Positions 31,947 through 41,933 of a DNA stretch of 64,000 nucleotides are shown here, one piece after another (the stretch's first letter is position 1; each line of letters opens with the position of its first letter). Made by a program: the position numbers and the translations under genes. The stretch lies in NCBI GenBank assembly GCA_046199005.1, contig CP176050.1, forward strand, positions 682,001 through 746,000, given 5' to 3'. The DNA comes from Ascidiimonas sp046199005 (GTDB lineage: Bacteria; Bacteroidota; Bacteroidia; Flavobacteriales; Flavobacteriaceae). Under the pieces are notes generated by a model, which searched no databases, was not told the origin of the DNA, and worked only from the letters and a program-made list of their open reading frames with translations.

Positions 31947-32504
31947 ATGGTAAAAGCTGAAAAGATTATTTTAGGAATAGATCCGGGAACTACGATCATG
32001 GGTTTTGGTCTGATCAAAGTAACCGGAAAACAAATGGAATTTCTACAATTAAACGAATTACAGCTTCAAAAATACGACGATCACTATTTGAAATTGAAAC
32101 TTATTTTTGAAAGAACGATTGAGTTGATAGATAGTTTTTGCCCTGATGAAATAGCTATTGAAGCGCCCTTTTTTGGTAAAAATGTGCAGAGTATGCTTAA
32201 ATTGGGCAGAGCACAGGGTGTTGCCATGGCAGCCGGCTTATCTCGAGAAATACCGATTACAGAATACTCTCCCAAAAAAATCAAAATGGCAATAACCGGA
32301 AACGGTAATGCAAGTAAAGAGCAGGTGGCAAACATGCTTAAAAGTTTGTTGTCATTAAAGAGTCTGCCAAAGAACCTCGACTCTACAGATGGTTTAGCAG
32401 CTGCCGTTTGTCATTTTTACAATGCAGGCAAAACAGAGATCGGAAAAAGTTATACGGGCTGGGCCGCATTTGTGAAGCAAAATGAAAAACGAGTTAAGAA
32501 GTGA
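31947..32504 (+). CDS. ruvC: Holliday junction resolvase RuvC
   Basis: 185 aa, RNase H-like fold. The catalytic acids sit in ILGIDPGTTIMGFG (Asp near residue 11), EIAIEAPFFGKNVQSMLKLGRAQG (Glu near 70) and the C-terminal DSTDGLAAAVCHFYN (Asp near 146-149). Length agrees with RuvC. It resolves four-way junctions with RuvAB, which are not in this window. Its stop overlaps the GTG start of hemW. Confidence 0.95.
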   Translation: MVKAEKIILGIDPGTTIMGFGLIKVTGKQMEFLQLNELQLQKYDDHYLKLKLIFERTIELIDSFCPDEIAIEAPFFGKNVQSMLKLGRAQGVAMAAGLSREIPITEYSPKKIKMAITGNGNASKEQVANMLKSLLSLKSLPKNLDSTDGLAAAVCHFYNAGKTEIGKSYTGWAAFVKQNEKRVKK

Positions 32505-33640
32505 GTGGTATTTATCTTCATATCCCTTTTTGTAAACAAGCTTGCCACTACTGTGATTTTCATTTTTCTACTTCCTTAAAAAAGAAAGAAGGTGTTTTGA
32601 ACGCAATTCATGAAGAGTTATTTTTGAGGAGGCATGAACTTGAGGATGAGGTGGTAGAAACTATTTATTTTGGTGGCGGCACTCCCAGTCTGCTTAGCAC
32701 AGACGAACTTTCTCAGATCATAGAACAGGTACATACCTATTATAAAGTGAGTAAGAGTCCTGAGATTACTCTAGAAGCGAATCCCGATGATCTCTCAAAG
32801 GAAAAAATAAGCGCAATTGCCTCCGGAGCTGTCAATCGTTTAAGTATTGGTGTTCAATCATTCTTTGATGAAGACCTTAAGCTGATGAACAGGGCACACA
32901 ATTCAAAAGAAGCGTTGGCATGTCTAGATAATTCCTTACATCACTTCAACAATATTTCTATAGATCTTATTTACGGAATACCTGAAATGACAGAAGATCG
33001 ATGGCTTCAGAATATCGAAAAAGCTCTGTCATTTGAGATCCCTCATGTTTCGGCCTATGCTCTTACAGTTGAGCCAAGGACGGCGCTAAAAAAGTTCATT
33101 GAAAAAGGATTGGTAAGTCCTGTTGATGATGAGGCAGCTAGCCGTCATTTCCTTTTATTGTTAGAAAAACTGGAAGCGGCAGGATTTATCCATTATGAGC
33201 TCTCAAACTTTGGTAGGGAAGGTTTCTTTAGCAGAAACAATACGGCTTACTGGCAACAAAAAAAATATCTGGGTATCGGACCGTCAGCACATAGCTTTGA
33301 TGGTAAAAAACGTAGTTGGAATGTAGCAAATAACACCATTTATATAAATAAAATTGCAAACGAAGAGCTTCCTTCCGAACAGGAAATACTTACCTTAACC
33401 GATCGTTACAACGAATATGTGATGACAGGTTTAAGAACCCAATGGGGCGTTTCACTACCTGAAATTCTTCGGAAATTTGGGAAAACATATCATGCGTATT
33501 TACTTGAACGAGCTAAAAAATATATTCTAGAGAACTACCTCTATCTGGATGGAGATATCTTGAGAACTTCAAGGAAAGGGAAATTTCTTAGTGATGGTAT
33601 CGCCAGTGATCTCTTTTTACTTAATTTAGAAGCAGACTAA
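32501..33640 (+). CDS. hemW: radical-SAM heme chaperone HemW
   Basis: 379 aa starting at GTG. The radical-SAM motif CKQACHYCDF (Cys-x3-Cys-x2-Cys, about residues 10-17) binds the 4Fe-4S cluster. The family-specific segments IYFGGGTPSLLS, EANPDDL, NRLSIGVQSF and the YELSNFG with GIGPSAHSF blocks follow. The older annotation is oxygen-independent coproporphyrinogen oxidase, but HemW proteins of this length act as heme-delivery chaperones. The ruvC-hemW coupling (GTGA overlap) is a chromosomal arrangement. Confidence 0.93.
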   Translation: MSGIYLHIPFCKQACHYCDFHFSTSLKKKEGVLNAIHEELFLRRHELEDEVVETIYFGGGTPSLLSTDELSQIIEQVHTYYKVSKSPEITLEANPDDLSKEKISAIASGAVNRLSIGVQSFFDEDLKLMNRAHNSKEALACLDNSLHHFNNISIDLIYGIPEMTEDRWLQNIEKALSFEIPHVSAYALTVEPRTALKKFIEKGLVSPVDDEAASRHFLLLLEKLEAAGFIHYELSNFGREGFFSRNNTAYWQQKKYLGIGPSAHSFDGKKRSWNVANNTIYINKIANEELPSEQEILTLTDRYNEYVMTGLRTQWGVSLPEILRKFGKTYHAYLLERAKKYILENYLYLDGDILRTSRKGKFLSDGIASDLFLLNLEAD

Positions 33641-33657
33641 ATATTCGTATCATAGAT

Positions 33658-34404
33658 TTGAAAGCGACTATCCAAATAGAAAAAAATACATATCAGGTTG
33701 ATCTGTCAAAGCCTTTGAGCATTTCCATTCCCTTACGTTCTGGAGCTAAAAATGTAGGAGCCTGGTATTTAGACCCACCTACGATCGAACCTGTAAAAGA
33801 TGGTGATTTTATAGGAAGTGTAGAAGCCGGATCTTCGGTAAACTTCAATACTATCACCTTTAATCCTCATGCACACAGTACCCATACCGAGAGTGTAGGT
33901 CACATTACAGCGAAACCTTATCCTGTTAATACCTTATTAGATCGTTTCTTTTTTCTTGCTGAAGTGATAACAATGGCACCCGAAAGATTTAAGGAAGACT
34001 TTGTCATAAGTAAAAAACAAATTCAACGAGCATTACAAACGAATACCCCGGAAGCGTTGATCATTCGTACGCTGCCGAATACTACAGAAAAGCTTTCCAG
34101 AAAATATTCCCATACAAACCCACCGTATCTTTCAGAAGATGCTGCGGTTTTTCTTTGTCAAACCGGAGTCGAACATTTATTAATAGATCTTCCCTCTGTA
34201 GACAAGGAAAAAGATGAAGGTAAATTGGCCGCTCACAAGGCATTCTGGAATACTTCTGGTATTCTTCGAAAGAAAGCAACGATCACAGAGTTTGTTTATA
34301 TAGCAAATTCCATTCTGGACGGGCAGTATCTTCTAAATCTTCAACTTGCCTCCTTTGAGAATGATGCAGCTCCCAGTAACCCTGTATTGTATAAATTACT
34401 GTGA
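33658..34404 (+). CDS. cyclase-family metal-dependent hydrolase
   Basis: 248 aa from a TTG start at 33658. It belongs to the cyclase/kynurenine-formamidase-like family: NPHAHSTHTESVGH (about 75-88) is a variant of the metal-binding HxGTHxDxPxH motif, with the usual Gly and Asp replaced, followed by PPYLSEDAAVFLC and HLLIDLPSVDKEKD. Hydrolyses an amide or lactone in characterised members; the substrate is unknown here. No kynurenine-pathway gene is adjacent. Confidence 0.8.
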   Translation: MKATIQIEKNTYQVDLSKPLSISIPLRSGAKNVGAWYLDPPTIEPVKDGDFIGSVEAGSSVNFNTITFNPHAHSTHTESVGHITAKPYPVNTLLDRFFFLAEVITMAPERFKEDFVISKKQIQRALQTNTPEALIIRTLPNTTEKLSRKYSHTNPPYLSEDAAVFLCQTGVEHLLIDLPSVDKEKDEGKLAAHKAFWNTSGILRKKATITEFVYIANSILDGQYLLNLQLASFENDAAPSNPVLYKLL

Positions 34405-34424
34405 ACAATTAGTATATTTGATGC

Positions 34425-35051
34425 ATGGAGGATTTATTAGTAGCCTTTCTTGGTTTATTACTTGGTGCCATACTTATGTATTGGGTCTATTCTTTTTTTC
34501 GCAAGCGCCAAAAGAAGGAACTTACAGAGAGACAATCGGTTATTTTGTTAGAGAAGATACGAACGGTATGCAAGTTGGTAACGGTTGAAGGAGAATTTGC
34601 AGAGATATTTCACTACGAAAATACGCGTCCTCGTTTTATGAATCTGTTAAGCAGTAAGAAAAAAGCATTAATCGTTATCAACGCCAAAACCCACATTGGC
34701 TTTGATATGAAAAAAATAGAAATGAAAGCAGATGTTGCGAGAAAAGTGGTTACTCTCACCAGTTTTCCGCAACCGGAGGTCATGACGATTGAACCCGATA
34801 TTAAGTATTACGATATTAAGGACGGACTTTTTAATAGATTTGCTTCTGAGGATCTTACGGCGCTTAATCAGGAAGCAAAGAAACATATTCTCGATAAAAT
34901 TCCCGAAAGTGGTTTAATGGATACAGCTAAGAAAGAAGCACTGGAAGCAATACTTCTCATGGAAAATATTGTAGAAACCATTGGTTGGAAACTCGATTAC
35001 TCAGCATTGACCATAGAAGAAGCGAAGAAGCCTTTATTAAAGGAGGAATGA
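34425..35051 (+). CDS. DUF4230 membrane-anchored protein
   Basis: 208 aa. One N-terminal membrane helix (about 4-24, LVAFLGLLLGAILMYWVYSFF), then a DUF4230 domain with KKALIVINAKTHIGFDMKKIEM (about 75-98) and YYDIKDGLFNRFASEDLTALNQEAK (about 126-150). The domain has no known activity. The 178-nt gap after it shows no gene. Confidence 0.8.
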   Translation: MEDLLVAFLGLLLGAILMYWVYSFFRKRQKKELTERQSVILLEKIRTVCKLVTVEGEFAEIFHYENTRPRFMNLLSSKKKALIVINAKTHIGFDMKKIEMKADVARKVVTLTSFPQPEVMTIEPDIKYYDIKDGLFNRFASEDLTALNQEAKKHILDKIPESGLMDTAKKEALEAILLMENIVETIGWKLDYSALTIEEAKKPLLKEE

Positions 35052-35229
35052 GTTAGATTATTCTAAAACTACGAATATATTATAGCCCTCAATTTTCAGA
35101 ATCATAAGCCTGTGAATCTTATTTAAAGATCGTTTGAATTTAGTAATAATCATTACTTAAAGAGACGTATTGATTTCGATGAAGGTAAAATTGGCTTTTT
35201 ACCTTAACTTTAGGGTTTAAACATACGTA

Positions 35230-35598
35230 ATGTATCTTGATGAAATAAGAACATACTGCCTGTCAAAAAAAGGCGTGATCGAAGACTTCCCGTTTGACAA
35301 TGATACGCTGGTTTTCAAAGTTATGGGTAAGATGTTTGCTCTGATTTCTTTAAGGAGTTGGGAGCAAGGTTTACCATCTATGAATTTAAAATGTGATCCT
35401 GATTATGCTCTAGAATTACGAGCATCCTATGGTAGTATTAAGGGAGGGTATCATATGAACAAAAAGCATTGGAACACCCTTAGTTTGGACTCTGGGGATT
35501 TATCTTTTTCATTTATACGAGAATTAATTGATCATTCCTACGACCTGGTGATTAAAAATTTACCAAAAGCAAAAAAAATAGAACTGGAAGGCTTATGA
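35230..35598 (+). CDS. MmcQ/YjbR family protein
   Basis: A 122-aa small alpha-beta protein with the YjbR landmarks LSKKGVIEDFPFDNDTLVFKVMGKMFALI (about 11-39), LKCDPDYALELRASY and NKKHWNTLSLD. The fold resembles DNA-binding CyaY-like domains, but function is unproven. Its stop overlaps the start of the MutS-like gene (ATGA). Confidence 0.88.
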   Translation: MYLDEIRTYCLSKKGVIEDFPFDNDTLVFKVMGKMFALISLRSWEQGLPSMNLKCDPDYALELRASYGSIKGGYHMNKKHWNTLSLDSGDLSFSFIRELIDHSYDLVIKNLPKAKKIELEGL

Positions 35599-37394
35599 AT
35601 TATTCGACGAATGAAAGCGAGCATTTAAAGTCTCCTTACGATTATTATGAATCAAGAATAGCATTGCTTGAAAAAGAAACCGCAGTCAAAAAAAAGAAAC
35701 TTTTAAACCTGAGTTTTCTTCGCCTGTTAGTATTCGTAGTTTCTGGTTTCGCGTCTTATTGGCTCTACGATGGTATTCTTTCTTTAACCTATACTTTATT
35801 ACCAGGTCTGATCATTTTCCTCTGGTTAATTTCAAAATATAGTGATTCTAAGTATTTATACGAGAAGCACCTTCGCCTCATTGAAATAAATAAAACAGAA
35901 CTTCAGGTATTGGATAAAGATTTCAAGGGGTTGGAGGATGGAAGTGAATTTTTAGATTCAGCTCATGAATTTGCACGGGATATAGATCTATTTGGAGAGG
36001 GATCTTTCTTTCAGTACATCAATCGCACTGCCTTAAATGAAGGTAAAGAAAAGCTTGCTAATGTATTAATGGCAAACAAAACTGACCAGATCTTGGCAAA
36101 ACAGGAAGCCGTGAAAACTCTTGCGGGCATGCCCGAATGGAGACAAGAGTATCTGGCAGTGGCTTCTTTGATTAAAGCAGAGACTTCTTCTCGCGCAGTA
36201 CTTTCATGGTTGGAAAAGCACAAAAGATTCACACCATCTTACGCTCGGTTACTTTCTCTTGTATTTTCGGCTGTGTCTTTAGGCTTATGCATAGTGACCA
36301 TCTCAGGGTTTTTGAATGAACGCATTCTATTGGTTTGGTTTCTGATAGGTCTGGGAATTACAGGTCGTTACTTTAAAAAGGTAAACAAATTATCAGATCA
36401 TACTTCCAGAGTGCAAAGTACCTTTGATCAATATCACCAATTGCTAGGCTTACTTGAAAATAAGCAATTCAATTCCTCATTACTAGATCAAAAACTCAAA
36501 ACTATTCAGAAGGGAGCATTAAAGTCTTCGTGGGTTCTTAAAAAATTTAGCAAGGCAATAGATGCATTAGACCAGAGGAATAATATGATCTTTGGTATTT
36601 TGGCAAACGGATTTTTGTTATGGGATCTGTATCAGTCAAATCGTATTGAAAACTGGATTCATAAATATGAAGGAGAAGTGGAAAGATGGTTTGAGTTGGT
36701 GTGTTTTTTTGATGCTCAGATTTCGCTGGCTAATTTTGTTTTTAACCATCCTTTATATACATTTCCCGAAATTTCAGATGATGCACAGCTCATTAAGGCT
36801 TTAGAGGCATCTCATCCTTTATTAGACTCCGAAAAAAGTGTAAAAAATAGCTTTGAAGTAAAAGAGGGTGCGTTTTTTATCATAACAGGTGCTAATATGG
36901 CGGGTAAAAGTACTTTCCTCAGAACCGTATCTCTCTTAATTGTAATGGCAAATACAGGTCTTCCGGTTTGTGCAGATTTCATGCGTTATCGCCCGGTCCA
37001 ACTCATTACAAGCATGCGTACCAGTGATTCACTTGCCAATGAAGAATCGTACTTTTTTTCAGAATTGAAGCGACTCAAATTCATTGTCGATACTATCAAA
37101 AATGAAAATTATTTCGTAGTACTAGACGAAATTTTGAAAGGTACGAACAGCACAGACAAGGCAAATGGCTCTAAGAAGTTCATAGAGAAACTGGTGGCAG
37201 CAAAGGTTACGGGAATTGTAGCAACGCACGATCTGAGTCTATGCGTGCTTGAAGAGAAACTTGATGCAGTCGAGAATTATTACTTTGATGCAGAAATTAT
37301 TGATGACGAACTTCACTTTGACTATCTTCTCAAAGAGGGGGTATGCAAAAACATGAATGCTTCATTTTTGCTTAAGAAAATGGAAATTGTATGA
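35595..37394 (+). CDS. membrane-tethered MutS-like ATPase
   Basis: 599 aa. Two pairs of hydrophobic helices (about 33-75 and 213-255) precede a C-terminal MutS ABC-type ATPase: Walker A GANMAGKSTFLRT (about 434), ADFMRYRPVQLITSMRTSDSLANEESYF, Walker B VVLDEILKGTNSTDKANGS and a THDLSL switch. It lacks the mismatch-recognition domain of MutS and the Smr endonuclease of MutS2. Such membrane MutS-like proteins recur in Bacteroidota, with no known role. Confidence 0.88.
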   Translation: MNYSTNESEHLKSPYDYYESRIALLEKETAVKKKKLLNLSFLRLLVFVVSGFASYWLYDGILSLTYTLLPGLIIFLWLISKYSDSKYLYEKHLRLIEINKTELQVLDKDFKGLEDGSEFLDSAHEFARDIDLFGEGSFFQYINRTALNEGKEKLANVLMANKTDQILAKQEAVKTLAGMPEWRQEYLAVASLIKAETSSRAVLSWLEKHKRFTPSYARLLSLVFSAVSLGLCIVTISGFLNERILLVWFLIGLGITGRYFKKVNKLSDHTSRVQSTFDQYHQLLGLLENKQFNSSLLDQKLKTIQKGALKSSWVLKKFSKAIDALDQRNNMIFGILANGFLLWDLYQSNRIENWIHKYEGEVERWFELVCFFDAQISLANFVFNHPLYTFPEISDDAQLIKALEASHPLLDSEKSVKNSFEVKEGAFFIITGANMAGKSTFLRTVSLLIVMANTGLPVCADFMRYRPVQLITSMRTSDSLANEESYFFSELKRLKFIVDTIKNENYFVVLDEILKGTNSTDKANGSKKFIEKLVAAKVTGIVATHDLSLCVLEEKLDAVENYYFDAEIIDDELHFDYLLKEGVCKNMNASFLLKKMEIV

Positions 37395-37425
37395 TTGTAA
37401 CAGGTACTTAAAATATACATATTTA

Positions 37426-38673
37426 ATGAATCGCGTGACTATTTTAGGAGGAGGAATTGTAGGTTTGTGCACAGCATACTATTTAGAAAAGAAAGGTTTT
37501 GATGTTACCATTATTGATCAATCTTCGATGACGCAGGGTGCCTCGTATGTAAATGCGGGATACATTACACCGAGTCATATCATTTCACTCGCTTCACCGG
37601 GAATGTTGAGAAAAGGTTTGCGGTACATGCTTCAGAAAGAAAGCCCGTTTTATATAAAACCCAGATGGGATCTTACTTTTTTTGAATGGGCTTACCATTT
37701 TTATCGTTCATCAACACCAGAAAAGGTACAAAAAGCCATCCCAGTAATTAAGGATATTAATTTGTTGAGTAAAGATCTCTACGACGATATGAGTAAATCA
37801 AGAGAACTTGGGGATTTTCAATGGGAAAAAAAGGGTTTACTAATGCTTTACAAAACCCAAAAAGAAGCAGAAAGTGAGTTTAAAGTAGTTCAATTGGCAA
37901 GAAAAGAAGGTCTCGATGTAGTAGAGCTGGACCGCAAGCGCCTTCTCGATCTCGAACCAGGTGTAGGTGACGAGGTGTCGGGAGGTTTTCTTTATAAGTG
38001 TGATGCACATACAACTCCTGTTGAATTTATGCAGCACATGAAAAATTATCTTTCTAAAAGAAATGTGCAGATAATTCCCAATGAGAAAGTTGTGGATTTT
38101 GAAATGAATAGTACCGCAGTTACCAAAATAATAGCTGAAAACGGAGTTTATGAAACAGATGAACTGGTGATCGCCACAGGTTCATGGACAGGACAGTTGG
38201 TAAAGAAAATGGCACTTAAAATTCCGGTACAGCCTGGTAAAGGGTATAGTATGAATTCTTCACGAAATCTGGGAGTTAATTTTCCTGCAGTACTCATGGA
38301 ATCAAAAGTAGCAGTAACCCCCATGAAAGGTTTCACCCGATTTGCCGGTACAATGGAATTTTCTGGAAGTAATCATATTATACGTAAAGAAAGAGTACAG
38401 GCGATAGCGAAGGCAGTAAATTCGTTTTATAGGAACATTTCGCTGAATGATACTGAAATTGCCGCTGCAAAATGTGGCTTAAGACCGGTGTCACCAGACG
38501 GCTTACCCTATATTGGAAGGCTTGAAAAGATTCCTAATGTAGTGATTGCTGCAGGTCACGCAATGATGGGATGGAGCATGGGGCCTGCAACGGGAAAATT
38601 GGTCACAGAAATAATTTGTAGAGAGCAAACAAGTATGGAAATTGGCGCTTTTAAACCTGAACGATTTTGTTAG
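37426..38673 (+). CDS. FAD-dependent D-amino-acid dehydrogenase-like oxidoreductase
   Basis: 415 aa from the ATG at 37426; the frame is open back to 37357, but that would overlap the upstream gene, and the FAD motif begins right after this ATG. MNRVTILGGGIVGLCTAYYLEKKG is the dinucleotide-binding fold, with Asp-type end VTIIDQ. The C-terminal block CGLRPVSPDGLPYIGR and the FAD-closing AAGHAMMGWSMGPATGKL are diagnostic for DadA/glycine-oxidase-type enzymes. It probably oxidises a D-amino acid or hydroxyproline-like substrate. Confidence 0.85.
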   Translation: MNRVTILGGGIVGLCTAYYLEKKGFDVTIIDQSSMTQGASYVNAGYITPSHIISLASPGMLRKGLRYMLQKESPFYIKPRWDLTFFEWAYHFYRSSTPEKVQKAIPVIKDINLLSKDLYDDMSKSRELGDFQWEKKGLLMLYKTQKEAESEFKVVQLARKEGLDVVELDRKRLLDLEPGVGDEVSGGFLYKCDAHTTPVEFMQHMKNYLSKRNVQIIPNEKVVDFEMNSTAVTKIIAENGVYETDELVIATGSWTGQLVKKMALKIPVQPGKGYSMNSSRNLGVNFPAVLMESKVAVTPMKGFTRFAGTMEFSGSNHIIRKERVQAIAKAVNSFYRNISLNDTEIAAAKCGLRPVSPDGLPYIGRLEKIPNVVIAAGHAMMGWSMGPATGKLVTEIICREQTSMEIGAFKPERFC

Positions 38674-38824
38674 AATAAACTTTACTATTTTGTAAGTATT
38701 TTCTAATTTCCGTTCATCGATTCATTTCGACCTTTCATCTACAGTAACTCTGAATTAATCGAAGCCTTTTTAAAAGTTCTTTATGAATGTACGAATTTTA
38801 ACATAGACGAAAACCTATTTTATT

Positions 38825-39232
38825 ATGGCACTCAACATATTATTTATTGAAGATGATGTGATAGAGGTAATGAAATTGCATCGTACCATTGCGAAATTAG
38901 GACTCAAGCATTCGATAATTGAGGCAGGAAATGGCGAGGATGCATTAGAAATTCTTCACAAAAAAGGGGCAATTCCTGACATAATTTTGTTAGATTTAAA
39001 TATGCCAAAAATGAATGGGATCGAATTTCTAAAGATCATAAAGGAAAACGACGACCTAAAGCATATACCTAGCATTATCCTTACCACTTCCAGCAATCAG
39101 CAGGATTTACAGGAGTGTTATGATATAGGTATCGCAGGCTATATGATCAAACCTTTAAAATATGAAGATTACATTGAAAAGTTGAGAACGATCTTACATT
39201 ATTGGGATTCCAACGAACTTATTCGAGCCTGA
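38825..39232 (+). CDS. single-domain response regulator
   Basis: 135 aa, one receiver domain and no output domain. IEDDVIEVMKLH holds the acidic pocket, IILLDLNMPKMNG the phospho-acceptor Asp, TTSS the conserved Thr and IKPLKYEDY the Lys. It likely shuttles phosphate in the phosphorelay encoded immediately downstream (kinases at 39827 and 43034, Hpt at 44200). Confidence 0.92.
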   Translation: MALNILFIEDDVIEVMKLHRTIAKLGLKHSIIEAGNGEDALEILHKKGAIPDIILLDLNMPKMNGIEFLKIIKENDDLKHIPSIILTTSSNQQDLQECYDIGIAGYMIKPLKYEDYIEKLRTILHYWDSNELIRA

Positions 39233-39291
39233 AAGGTGATATCGAGATCGTATTAAATAGTCATTAAATAGTACCCCCCAAAAATCTAACT

Positions 39292-39834
39292 ATGAAAGGT
39301 ATCGTATTTACTGAATTTCTTGAAATGGTAGAGGAAAAATTCGGATTGGAAACGCTGGATTATATCATCGAGAATTCCGAACTTGAATCGGAGGCAATCT
39401 ATACTGCTGTGGGCATCTATGACGCTGCTGAAATGTTTGAGCTCATTAGTAATCTCAGCCAGAAAGTAGATATTCCGGATAGCGATTTGGTTTACGCTTA
39501 CGGACTTTATTTTTTCAAAAAGTTGGAAGAGAGTCATCCTTTTATTTTTGAGATGTATAAATCACCCATCGAACTCTTAAATGCCATTGAAGATCACATT
39601 CATGTTCATGTGCGAAAGATCTATCCGGGTGCTGAGCTTCCTTCTTTTGAGGTGATAGCTAAAAACGATACCAGTATAACGATGATCTACAGATCTGAAA
39701 GAGCTTTGTACATGTTTGCCAAGGGACTTATGGAAAAAACGTTTGAACACTATGGAAAAAATGCAAAAGTAAATTTTGAAATGTTAAATAGCTCCGGCAC
39801 AGAAGTAAAGTTTGAAGCAGCTTTAAATGAATAA
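39292..39834 (+). CDS. H-NOX heme nitric-oxide sensor
   Basis: 180 aa, single H-NOX (HNOB) domain. MKGIVFTEFLEMVEEKFG is the canonical start. His104 (in DHIHVHVRKIYPG) aligns with the proximal heme ligand, and Tyr133-x-Ser135-x-Arg137 (IYRSERA) is the invariant heme-propionate motif. Stand-alone H-NOX proteins sense NO and control a partner kinase or cyclase. Here the gene overlaps the following histidine kinase by 8 nt, so that kinase is the probable partner. A C-rich run (CCCCCC, near 39273) lies in its leader. Confidence 0.94.
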   Translation: MKGIVFTEFLEMVEEKFGLETLDYIIENSELESEAIYTAVGIYDAAEMFELISNLSQKVDIPDSDLVYAYGLYFFKKLEESHPFIFEMYKSPIELLNAIEDHIHVHVRKIYPGAELPSFEVIAKNDTSITMIYRSERALYMFAKGLMEKTFEHYGKNAKVNFEMLNSSGTEVKFEAALNE

Positions 39835-41926
39835 AATAAGTGAAGACATATACAGAAGAGCCCTTTCCAGGGAAAAAGCTTCCAGAAAAAAAGCTGAAAA
39901 AATTCTTGAAGATAAGGCACTGGAACTGTATAATCTTACCCAGCAGCTTCGTGAAGCCAATAAAAAACTTGAAGGTAAGCTAAGCGAAAAAACATCAGAA
40001 CTAGAGGGAGTATTTGAGAACATTGTAGATGCTTATGTAGTAATTGACATAAACGGGAACGTGATCAGAATGAATAATGCGGCCGTAGATCTTCTGGGTT
40101 ATAATATCGAAGAAGAGCCGTTCAATCTTCTCTCGTTGGTTCATAAGGATGATGTGGAGTATACGGCAAAAGCTTTTCAGGAACTCTATGCAAAAGGGTC
40201 TTATACCAATTACAAAGCACGTATTTTCACGAAAGAGAAACAACCTAGATTGGTGCACGTTAATAGCAGCATGATCTATGATTCTAAAGGTAAACCAATT
40301 GCTGCTCAAGGTATTGTAAGAGATATTACTCAGGAAACTATAAATAAAGAAATATTCGAGGAGCAAAAACGTGAACTTGATATTATTATCGATAATTCAC
40401 CGGTGGGGATCTTTCTTACCATTAACGGTTATATCATTAAGTCTAATAACGCTTTTCAGGATATTTTAGGATATAATGAGAAAGAACTGCTACATAAAAA
40501 TATAAGTGATTTTGCAGTTGATATTAAAATACCCGTGATTTCAGAAGAATTTTATGCGTTACACGAAAAAAATTCTGAAAAAAAGTCAAAAATAAAAACC
40601 TACCAGAAAAAGGACGGTTCTCTAATTATCGGTAAAACCATTATAAATTCTGTGATCGATAAGAATGGTAATGAGAAATATCAGGTAGGTATGATCGAAG
40701 ATATTACGAGTCAGATTAAAGAATCTTCAACCTTAAAAGTACTCAACAACATTATGTCTTCCATTCTTGGGAAGACAGATCTTACAGAAATTACCTGGAT
40801 CATTGCAGAGAACACTATGAATCTATTTGGGTTTGAAGATTGCTTGATTTACACCTTCGATGATAATAAAGAATTTCTGGTTCCTACTGCTTATGGAATA
40901 AAAAAGTATAAAAAAGATGGATATTCACCGCAAATGCGCGTAAAGCTTGGTAAAGGGATTGTTGGTTCAGTAGCTCTTACCGGAAAGGCAGAGATTATAC
41001 CCGATACCTCAAAAGACAGTCGCTACATTCCCGATGAGATTGTAAATTATTCAGAGATAACAGTGCCTATAATATCTGAAGGTAAGGTGATTGGCATTAT
41101 AGACTCAGAACACTCGTCAAAAAATTACTTTACAAATTCTCATCTACAAACACTTATTAGTATTGCCAATTTAACTGCGGCGAAATTACGCCATGTTTTT
41201 AACCTTAATATGAGAAAGAAGGTAGAAAAACAACGTGCAGATCTACTGGAAGAATTAGAACGTAATAATGAACAGCTTAAAGAGTTTGCACACATCGTGT
41301 CGCATGATCTTAAATCACCCTTGCGAAGTATAAGTGCCCTGGCTTCCTGGTTGCAGGAAGATTATGAACCATTGCTGGATGATAGTGGGCGCGAAAATTT
41401 AAAGATGATGCAGGAAAAGATTCAAAAAATGGATCATCTTATCGATGGCATTTTGCGATACTCCAGCGTTCAAAATTCAAAGCATATTAAAGAGAAAGTT
41501 TCAATTGAAGAGCTGGTGAGTGATATTATCAGAACTATTTTTATTCCATCTCATGTGTCTGTACATGTGAAAACCAAGTTACCAGTGATCTTGGCAGATG
41601 CCATTAGAATGCAACAGCTTTTTCAAAACCTTATAAGCAATGCTGTAAACTATTCTAATAAAGAAAAAGGAATTGTTGAGATAAGTTGTAGAGAGAAGAA
41701 AAAATATTGGGAATTTGCTATTAAAGATAATGGTATCGGTATTCCGGAAGAATATCATAAAAAGATTTTTAAAGTTTTTCAGTCCTTAGGTAAGCATGAA
41801 GATTCGACGGGAATAGGACTCTCAATCGTCAAAAAGATTATTGATCAATATAACGGTCGTATATGGCTGGAGAGTGAAATAGATAAGGGCACGACCTTTT
41901 ATTTCACCATCAAAAAACAATCCTAA
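39827..41926 (+). CDS. PAS-PAS-GAF sensor histidine kinase, H-NOX partner
   Basis: 699 aa, cytoplasmic. Coiled coil (about 8-60), PAS at about 62-175 (DAYVVIDINGNVIRMNNAAVDLLGY), second PAS at about 185-300 (NSPVGIFLTINGYIIKSNNAF), GAF at about 310-460, then HisKA with the phospho-His in FAHIVSHDLKSPLRSI (about 486-501) and HATPase with NAVNYS and DNGIGIPEEYHKKIF. No membrane helix is present, so the input is intracellular, fitting control by the NO-binding H-NOX encoded upstream. Confidence 0.92.
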   Translation: MNKISEDIYRRALSREKASRKKAEKILEDKALELYNLTQQLREANKKLEGKLSEKTSELEGVFENIVDAYVVIDINGNVIRMNNAAVDLLGYNIEEEPFNLLSLVHKDDVEYTAKAFQELYAKGSYTNYKARIFTKEKQPRLVHVNSSMIYDSKGKPIAAQGIVRDITQETINKEIFEEQKRELDIIIDNSPVGIFLTINGYIIKSNNAFQDILGYNEKELLHKNISDFAVDIKIPVISEEFYALHEKNSEKKSKIKTYQKKDGSLIIGKTIINSVIDKNGNEKYQVGMIEDITSQIKESSTLKVLNNIMSSILGKTDLTEITWIIAENTMNLFGFEDCLIYTFDDNKEFLVPTAYGIKKYKKDGYSPQMRVKLGKGIVGSVALTGKAEIIPDTSKDSRYIPDEIVNYSEITVPIISEGKVIGIIDSEHSSKNYFTNSHLQTLISIANLTAAKLRHVFNLNMRKKVEKQRADLLEELERNNEQLKEFAHIVSHDLKSPLRSISALASWLQEDYEPLLDDSGRENLKMMQEKIQKMDHLIDGILRYSSVQNSKHIKEKVSIEELVSDIIRTIFIPSHVSVHVKTKLPVILADAIRMQQLFQNLISNAVNYSNKEKGIVEISCREKKKYWEFAIKDNGIGIPEEYHKKIFKVFQSLGKHEDSTGIGLSIVKKIIDQYNGRIWLESEIDKGTTFYFTIKKQS

Positions 41927-41933
41927 TACTACA

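Noticed and set aside
33658..34404. Kynurenine formamidase
   Set aside because: The metal motif is altered and no tryptophan-degradation gene is adjacent; only the family is claimed.
35595..37394. Mismatch repair MutS or MutS2
   Set aside because: Mismatch-binding and Smr domains are absent and membrane helices are present.
37357..37425. N-terminal extension of the DadA-like gene
   Set aside because: It overlaps the upstream gene and lies before the FAD-binding motif; ATG at 37426 preferred.
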